DNA from: Candidatus Omnitrophota bacterium
Lineage (GTDB): Bacteria; Hinthialibacterota; Hinthialibacteria; JAKQFZ01
Length of the DNA: 9,521 bases
Assembly (NCBI GenBank): GCA_029558215.1
Contig: JAKQFZ010001069.1
Coordinates: forward strand, 1-9,521
Direction of reading: 5' to 3'
Both the position numbers and the translations under genes were made by a program. Positions 7,322 to 9,521 of this stretch are shown in pieces; the stretch's first letter is position 1, and each line of letters begins with the position of its first letter. The notes beneath the pieces are model-generated. The model was not told where the DNA came from, ran no database searches, and worked only from the letters and a program-made list of their open reading frames with translations.

Positions 7322-7798
7322 ATGAACATAGTCCGCATCCGAACAGCCGAATTTGGAGACATTCCCTCCGTCGTGAGTCTGTGGCGCGGGATGTTGGATT
7401 TTCACTATCTGCGCGACGGACGATTTGAACTGGCAGAGGATGCGGATGCCCTTTTTGCGAGCCATCTGGAACAGGCGCTGCTTCGAAACGATCATCGGGT
7501 GGCAGTCGCGCTCAGAGAGGCACAGGTTGTGGGTTATGTACATGCGGCGTTCTTGGAGAACCTGGAGATGTTTCGGATTCGCCGCTACGGGCTGTTGTCA
7601 GATCTGGCAGTTGCACCGGAGATGCGTCGTCAGGGAATCGGAATGGCACTATGGCATGCTGCGCAACAGTGGTTCTCCGAGCAAGGCATCTCCAGCGTTC
7701 AGTTGAATGTTTCTGAGGCTAATCCGGAAGCACAGGAGTTCTGGCGAGCGTGCGGTTTTCGGGAATTCCTGAAGGTACTTTGGTGCGACTTGGCATGA
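7322..7798 (+). CDS. GNAT-family N-acetyltransferase
   Basis: This 158-residue protein has the length and motif order of a single-domain GCN5-related acetyltransferase, which moves an acetyl group from acetyl-CoA to an amine. The N-terminus (VRIRTAEFGDIPSVVSLW) is the usual beta1-alpha1 start. A core strand ends in LSDLAVAP and leads into RRQGIG (102-107), the acetyl-CoA pyrophosphate-binding loop, followed by helix MALWHAAQQWF. Motif B is NVSEANPEAQEFWRACGF (129-146), with the typical FW..CGF ending. The insert DFHYLRDGRFEL, between the first helix and strand 2, is seen in many uncharacterised members. The substrate (small molecule, protein N-terminus or antibiotic) cannot be predicted. It is a soluble cytoplasmic enzyme, preceded by a 127-base gap with a dyad and followed by 96 bases before the lipoprotein gene. 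The ATG at 7322 has only a weak GGGG upstream. Confidence 0.88.
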   Translation: MNIVRIRTAEFGDIPSVVSLWRGMLDFHYLRDGRFELAEDADALFASHLEQALLRNDHRVAVALREAQVVGYVHAAFLENLEMFRIRRYGLLSDLAVAPEMRRQGIGMALWHAAQQWFSEQGISSVQLNVSEANPEAQEFWRACGFREFLKVLWCDLA

Positions 7799-7830
7799 GT
7801 CAACGCGATGCGCTATCTTTTTTGCCTCGC

Positions 7831-7859
7831 TTGACTTTGCGAAAGCCAATTGGTAGGTT
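7831..7859 (+). promoter_or_regulatory. Candidate sigma-70 promoter of the PEGA lipoprotein gene
   Basis: TTGACT (7831-7836, five of six), a 17-base spacer and TAGGTT (7854-7859, three of six, including the key A2 and T6) precede the lipoprotein gene. The start would fall near 7866, with a leader of about 29 bases that contains GGAGGG (7878-7883). It lies in the gap between the acetyltransferase and the lipoprotein, so the latter may have its own promoter. Confidence 0.4.
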
Positions 7860-7894
7860 TCACTGCGAACCCTAAACGGAGGGAAATAGGTGCT

Positions 7895-8269
7895 ATGAAA
7901 CATCTGATGCCTTCGACCCTTTGTCTGCTGTTGCTGACTGGCTGTCTACATAGCTATGTGAATGTGGCCAGCGATCCGCCGGGTGCTCGCGTCTTCTTCA
8001 ACCATGAGGACAAGGGCAAGACACCCGCGAAAATTGAGTTTTTGTGGTATGGAAAGCAGAAGATCCAGCTTTTCAAAGAAGGTTATCAACGCAAGGACGA
8101 GATTGTGGATGTGAAATGTCCGCCGCATCTGTATTTCCCGTTGGACTTGTTCTTCACTGCCATGCCGTTCAAGTTCGAGGACAATCACCATTTCACCTAC
8201 ACCCTGACGCCGAACGTTCCGGAACCTCAGGAGGCGCCCAAGGCAGTTCAGGAAACGCCGCAGCAGTAG
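7895..8269 (+). CDS. Small PEGA-domain lipoprotein
   Basis: The 124-residue product begins with a short lipoprotein signal peptide: MKHLMP, a leucine-rich core, and the lipobox LLTGC with Cys17 as the predicted lipidated residue. Residues about 20-65 match a PEGA domain: VNVASDPPGARVFFNHEDKG, then TPAKIEFLWYGKQKIQLFKEGYQ, with the characteristic PPGA, G-TP and KEGY elements of this surface-associated beta-rich fold. The rest contains an aromatic segment (YFPLDLFFTAMPFKFED) and a Pro/Glu/Gln-rich, probably disordered tail. Residue 18 is Leu, not Asp, so the E. coli '+2 rule' would predict outer-membrane sorting if that rule applies here. The function of such small PEGA lipoproteins is not established; a cell-envelope structural or binding role is likely. 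ATG 7895 is chosen because it starts the signal peptide and has GGAGGG at 7878-7883. An upstream in-frame start at 7850 would bury the signal. Confidence 0.85.
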   Translation: MKHLMPSTLCLLLLTGCLHSYVNVASDPPGARVFFNHEDKGKTPAKIEFLWYGKQKIQLFKEGYQRKDEIVDVKCPPHLYFPLDLFFTAMPFKFEDNHHFTYTLTPNVPEPQEAPKAVQETPQQ

Positions 8270-8305
8270 GTGACTCCCATCGTCCCCTTGTAGGAATGCT
8301 CCCCG

Positions 8306-8330
8306 GACTGAACGGTTCACGGGTTCGGTC
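8306..8330 (+). promoter_or_regulatory. Imperfect dyad upstream of the sigma-54 activator gene
   Basis: GACTGAAC (8306-8313) can pair with GTTCGGTC (8323-8330) through seven Watson-Crick pairs and one G-U, with a nine-base loop. It lies between the lipoprotein stop and the activator's ribosome binding site. No T run follows, so it is not a convincing terminator. It could be a leader structure or a regulator-binding dyad. Confidence 0.25.
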
Positions 8331-8343
8331 ACGGGTGTCGTTC

Positions 8344-8349
8344 GAGGAG
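8344..8349 (+). promoter_or_regulatory. Ribosome binding site for a GTG start
   Basis: GAGGAG lies seven bases before GTG 8357, close to ideal spacing. It decides the start of the activator gene, whose frame has no ATG before the receiver domain begins. Confidence 0.6.
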
Positions 8350-8356
8350 TTCCTCA

Positions 8357-9521
8357 GTGGTTGATTCAAGACCCAGAGTGCTTGTCGTGGATCGGGAAAC
8401 CGAGGAAACCAAGCGTCTGCTGGCCTATCTGGAACGAGAAAGATACGAAACCCTCTGGGCAAGAGACGGTGAGGCAGGTTTCAACGTCCTCGACTCCCCT
8501 TCCCCACCCGAAGCACTCATCAGCGAGATTCGCCTGCACCGGATCAATGGAATGAGACTTCTGGAACTGGCGCGTTCCAGACGCTCGGATATCTGTGCGG
8601 TCATGATCGCCACGGCCGCAGAAATCGATCTGGCAATTGAGGCCATGCGCCAGGGAGCATTGGACTTTCAGGTCAAGCCATTGAATCTCGACAAACTGGC
8701 ATTGACGTTGGAGAGAGGACTTGCCCACCAGAGGCTTGTCTGGGAACTCTCCGATCTTCGATACCGATTCCAGGAAAAGGAAGGCTTCCACGGACTGATC
8801 GGCATATCACCAGGGATTCGTCAGCTGTTCGAAACACTGGAGCAGGTCGCAACCACGAACGCCACGGTTTTGATCATCGGGGAAACCGGCACTGGCAAGG
8901 ACAGCATCGCGCGAGCGATCCATGAAGCCAGTGAACGCCGCAATGCTCCTTTTGTAAAGCTCAGTTGTGGTGCACTTGCGGAGAGTCTTATTGAGACGGA
9001 GCTGTTCGGCCACGAGCGGGGAGCGTTCACGGGAGCTGTCTCTCCGAGGGCAGGACGATTTGAACTGGCCGACGGGGGAACATTCTTTCTGGACGGGGTG
9101 GACGAGTTACCTCTACAAACCCAGGGTAAATTCCTGAGAATCCTGGAGAAAAGAGAATTCGAGCCTCTTGGAAGCACGGTGTCCCGCAAAGTGGACATTC
9201 GGATCATTGCCGCTGCACGCCAAGACTTGGGAGAACTGGTTCAGAAGGGGAAGGTTCGAGAAGACCTGTACTATCGGCTCCGAGTGGTTCAACTTCCAAT
9301 TCCCCCTTTGAGAGAGCGAAAAGAAGACATCCCACCACTGGTCTCACACTTTCTCAAGGAGCTCAATGAGGAACTGGGTTCCAATGCCAAGGGAGTCACA
9401 CGCGGAGCGATGCGCTCCATGATGGAGTATCAATGGCCTGGCAACGTGCGGGAACTGCGAAACAGTCTGGAAACCATGATTCTTCTGGGAGGGAAGAAGT
9501 CGTATCTCGATGAGTCCGATC
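8357..9521 (+). CDS. NtrC-family sigma-54 activator with degenerate receiver, cut by the right edge
   Basis: The first 388 residues of a three-domain sigma-54 activator are present; the C-terminal DNA-binding helix-turn-helix lies beyond the window. Residues 6-125 form a receiver domain (VLVVDRE, MIATA, VKP with K107), but the phosphoacceptor position is Glu57 in LISEIRL and the acidic pair reads D12-R13. A linker leads to the AAA+ domain, beginning near LIGISPGIRQ (about 155). It has Walker A GETGTGK (175-181), a GAFTGA loop (222-227) for sigma-54 contact, R301 and R307 as arginine-finger candidates, PPLRERKEDIPPL and WPGNVREL (sensor II). The Walker B motif reads LDGVDELP, with G247 in place of the catalytic Glu, and S203 replaces the usual Asn of the glutamate switch. 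The GTG start is set by GAGGAG. No cognate histidine kinase is visible; the 87-base gap after the lipoprotein leaves cotranscription uncertain. Confidence 0.9.
   Translation, partial: MVDSRPRVLVVDRETEETKRLLAYLERERYETLWARDGEAGFNVLDSPSPPEALISEIRLHRINGMRLLELARSRRSDICAVMIATAAEIDLAIEAMRQGALDFQVKPLNLDKLALTLERGLAHQRLVWELSDLRYRFQEKEGFHGLIGISPGIRQLFETLEQVATTNATVLIIGETGTGKDSIARAIHEASERRNAPFVKLSCGALAESLIETELFGHERGAFTGAVSPRAGRFELADGGTFFLDGVDELPLQTQGKFLRILEKREFEPLGSTVSRKVDIRIIAAARQDLGELVQKGKVREDLYYRLRVVQLPIPPLRERKEDIPPLVSHFLKELNEELGSNAKGVTRGAMRSMMEYQWPGNVRELRNSLETMILLGGKKSYLDESD

Noticed and set aside
7793..7823. Intrinsic terminator after the acetyltransferase
   Set aside because: A run of six T (7818-7823) is present, but the only pairing before it is a four-base GCAT/ATGC or three-base CGC/GCG stem, too weak to call.
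7850..7894. Earlier in-frame start for the PEGA lipoprotein
   Set aside because: It would put 15 charged or polar residues before an otherwise perfect lipoprotein signal peptide, and it overlaps the candidate -10 box.
8361..8555. Small 64-codon frame starting at TTG 8361
   Set aside because: It is out of frame with the activator, whose receiver-domain translation from GTG 8357 is unmistakable and preceded by GAGGAG.

Overview
The window looks like a chromosomal segment from an uncultured, Gram-negative-type (diderm) bacterium of moderate GC content. The diderm reading rests on a lipobox-bearing lipoprotein, a sigma-54 activator of the NtrC family and large membrane glycosyltransferase-like proteins with big extracytoplasmic domains. 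Codon use looks even across the genes, and I see no tRNA, rRNA, IS element, integrase, CRISPR array or phage gene. I cannot place the organism more precisely. TIGR03663-type GT-C proteins fused to NHL propellers would fit poorly studied environmental phyla, but that is a guess.

Left part (1-942, minus strand): the first 25 codons of a membrane protein run off the left edge at 1-75. It has its own consensus-like promoter, and behind it lies a complete PHP-fold metallohydrolase gene (154-942). A divergent intergenic region of about 280 bases (943-1222) separates these from the plus-strand genes. It carries a good sigma-70 promoter (TTGACA, 17-base spacer, TAATCT) reading right and a weaker candidate reading left.

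Centre (1223-7194, plus strand): two very large genes, 5 bases apart, encode paralogous proteins of 972 and 1015 residues. Each has an N-terminal multi-pass GT-C module of the TIGR03663/Agl23-like kind, with a YHHDES motif in the first outer loop, HGP, SRFxRxD, TKE, RIPGP and EKxxWLxxHQ. Each then has an extracytoplasmic segment and a C-terminal six-bladed NHL beta-propeller. Blade spacing and blade-specific signatures match one to one, so the fused gene was probably duplicated as a unit. The likely role is transfer of sugar from a polyprenyl-phosphate donor to a surface polymer or protein, perhaps as a heterodimer. The substrate is unknown.

Right part (7322-9521, plus strand): a GNAT acetyltransferase, a small PEGA-domain lipoprotein, and the first 388 residues of an NtrC-family sigma-54 activator cut by the right edge. 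The activator is unusual. Its receiver domain has Glu (E57) where the phosphoacceptor Asp should be. Its AAA+ domain lacks the Walker B glutamate (G247) and the Asn that normally forms the 'glutamate switch' with it (S203), while GAFTGA, Walker A and the arginine fingers are kept. This regulator and the tandem GT-C/propeller pair are the most interesting items. A regulatory link between them is possible but not shown by the sequence.
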